Source: a bacterium
GTDB taxonomy: Bacteria > Ratteibacteria > UBA8468 > B48-G9 > JAFGKM01
Length of the DNA stretch: 5,758 nucleotides
Assembly: GCA_026416755.1 (NCBI GenBank)
Contig: JAOAEP010000015.1
Span: forward strand, 1 to 5,758
Direction: 5' to 3'
Under the pieces are notes generated by a model that was given only the letters and a program-made list of their open reading frames with translations, searched no databases and was not told the origin of the DNA. Position 1 is the first letter of the stretch, and each line of letters begins with the position of its first letter. Shown in pieces: positions 5,165 to 5,758 of the stretch. The position numbers were made by a program, and so were the translations under genes.

Positions 5165-5758
5165 AATTGACCCAAGATTAAGAATAATAATTTGCTTTTT
5201 TTATTCTATTTTTATTACAATTGAAAATGACTTTAATTATGTTAAATATTTTGCAATTTTACCCTTATTTTTTATGTTTTTTATAAATGATTTAAAAAAG
5301 TTTTTAAGAGCATTTATCAAAGTAAATTTTTTTATTTTTTTCTGTTGGTTTTTCCTACCGTTTAGTATTCCAGGAAGAGAAGTATTTAAAATTTTTAATT
5401 TTCCAGTGACATTTGAAGGAATAAAATATACATTTTTCCTTACAATAAAAGCAAATTTTATTTTTTTAACAAATTTTATCCTCATATTTTCTTCACATCC
5501 TTTTAAAATTATCCATGCTCTTCATCATCTCTATTTTCCAAAAAAACTTATAAATATTTTATTTTTAACAACAAGATATATTCCATTGGTTGAAAGAGAA
5601 AAAAACAGAATTCAAAGAGCAATGAAAATGAGATGTTTCAGATTACAAAATAATATCCATACTTATAAAACAATTAGTAATTTAGTGGGAGTTTTAATTT
5701 TAAGAAGTTATATGAGGGGAGAAAGAATTTATAAGGCAATGATTTTAAGGTCTTTTTC
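5154..5758 (+). CDS. nikQ: EcfT/CbiQ-family transmembrane subunit of the nickel/cobalt ECF importer, 3' partial
   Basis: The open frame runs from ATG 5154 to the right edge, with 201 complete codons. It starts MLDKIDPRLRI; the DPR element near the N-terminus is typical of CbiQ/EcfT. Several hydrophobic segments follow (roughly 11-23, 32-46, 54-70, 93-113 and 132-146). Then comes the cytosolic coupling region: ERNRIQRAM-type sequence (REKNRIQRAMKMRCF, 148-162), HTY (169-171), GVLILRSYMRGERIYKAM (179-196) and LRSF at the edge (198-201). The two x-Arg-x coupling motifs that contact the ATPases are Met-Arg-Cys (159-161) and Leu-Arg-Ser (198-200); both keep Arg but lack the usual Gly. The protein would join NikM to the ATPase pair and transmit ATP-driven movement. 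The start overlaps nikL by 11 bp, so the genes are co-transcribed and probably coupled. About 50 C-terminal residues are probably missing, and nikO should follow. nikQ and cbiQ cannot be told apart by this sequence alone. Confidence 0.88.
   Translation, partial: MLDKIDPRLRIIICFFYSIFITIENDFNYVKYFAILPLFFMFFINDLKKFLRAFIKVNFFIFFCWFFLPFSIPGREVFKIFNFPVTFEGIKYTFFLTIKANFIFLTNFILIFSSHPFKIIHALHHLYFPKKLINILFLTTRYIPLVEREKNRIQRAMKMRCFRLQNNIHTYKTISNLVGVLILRSYMRGERIYKAMILRSF

Noticed and set aside
5237..5485. 82-codon minus-strand frame within nikQ
   Set aside because: It is antisense to the recognised EcfT gene; its Lys/Asn/Phe-rich composition reflects AT-rich membrane-protein codons.

Overview
The window is strongly AT-rich, roughly 30 % GC by eye. 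It appears to come from an anaerobic, diderm (outer-membrane-bearing) bacterium. The diderm inference rests on an exported protein that looks like an outer-membrane beta-barrel and ends in an aromatic residue. The anaerobe inference rests on a pair of genes for corrinoid (B12)-dependent methyl transfer. Such pairs are common in acetogens, other methyl-metabolising anaerobes and several uncultured candidate phyla. The sequence does not allow a safer placement than that.

Left part (2-2018): two co-directional genes 10 bp apart. The first, cut by the left edge, encodes a stand-alone relative of the C-terminal activation domain of cobalamin-dependent methionine synthase. The second encodes a uroporphyrinogen-decarboxylase-fold (URO-D) protein of the corrinoid methyltransferase type. 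Together they suggest a methyltransferase plus a protein that helps reactivate an oxidised corrinoid cofactor. The corrinoid protein itself is not visible and may lie upstream.

Middle (2019-2520): about 500 bp with no credible gene. It holds a weak terminator-like hairpin after the methyltransferase gene. Near its right end is a good sigma70-type promoter (TTGACA, 16 nt, TATACT), with inverted and direct repeats of an AAAAGT core that could be an operator. The leader is too short for a cobalamin or NiCo riboswitch.

Right part (2521-5758): a tightly packed operon for uptake of a transition metal, probably nickel and possibly cobalt. The order is: putative outer-membrane porin, nikK (DUF4198 periplasmic protein), nikM (S-component with an N-terminal Met-His), nikL (periplasmic domain with a C-terminal membrane anchor), nikQ/cbiQ (EcfT transmembrane subunit, cut by the right edge). 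The ATPase gene nikO/cbiO is expected just outside the window. The genes together would carry metal from the outer membrane through the periplasm and across the inner membrane by an ECF-type ABC importer.

The most notable anomaly is in nikK. Its well-placed start codon and signal peptide are separated from the body of the protein by one extra T in a seven-T tract. Removing one T restores a complete secreted protein whose mature form begins His-Phe-Gly. No mobile element, CRISPR array, tRNA or rRNA was seen, and I found no convincing wholly new system.
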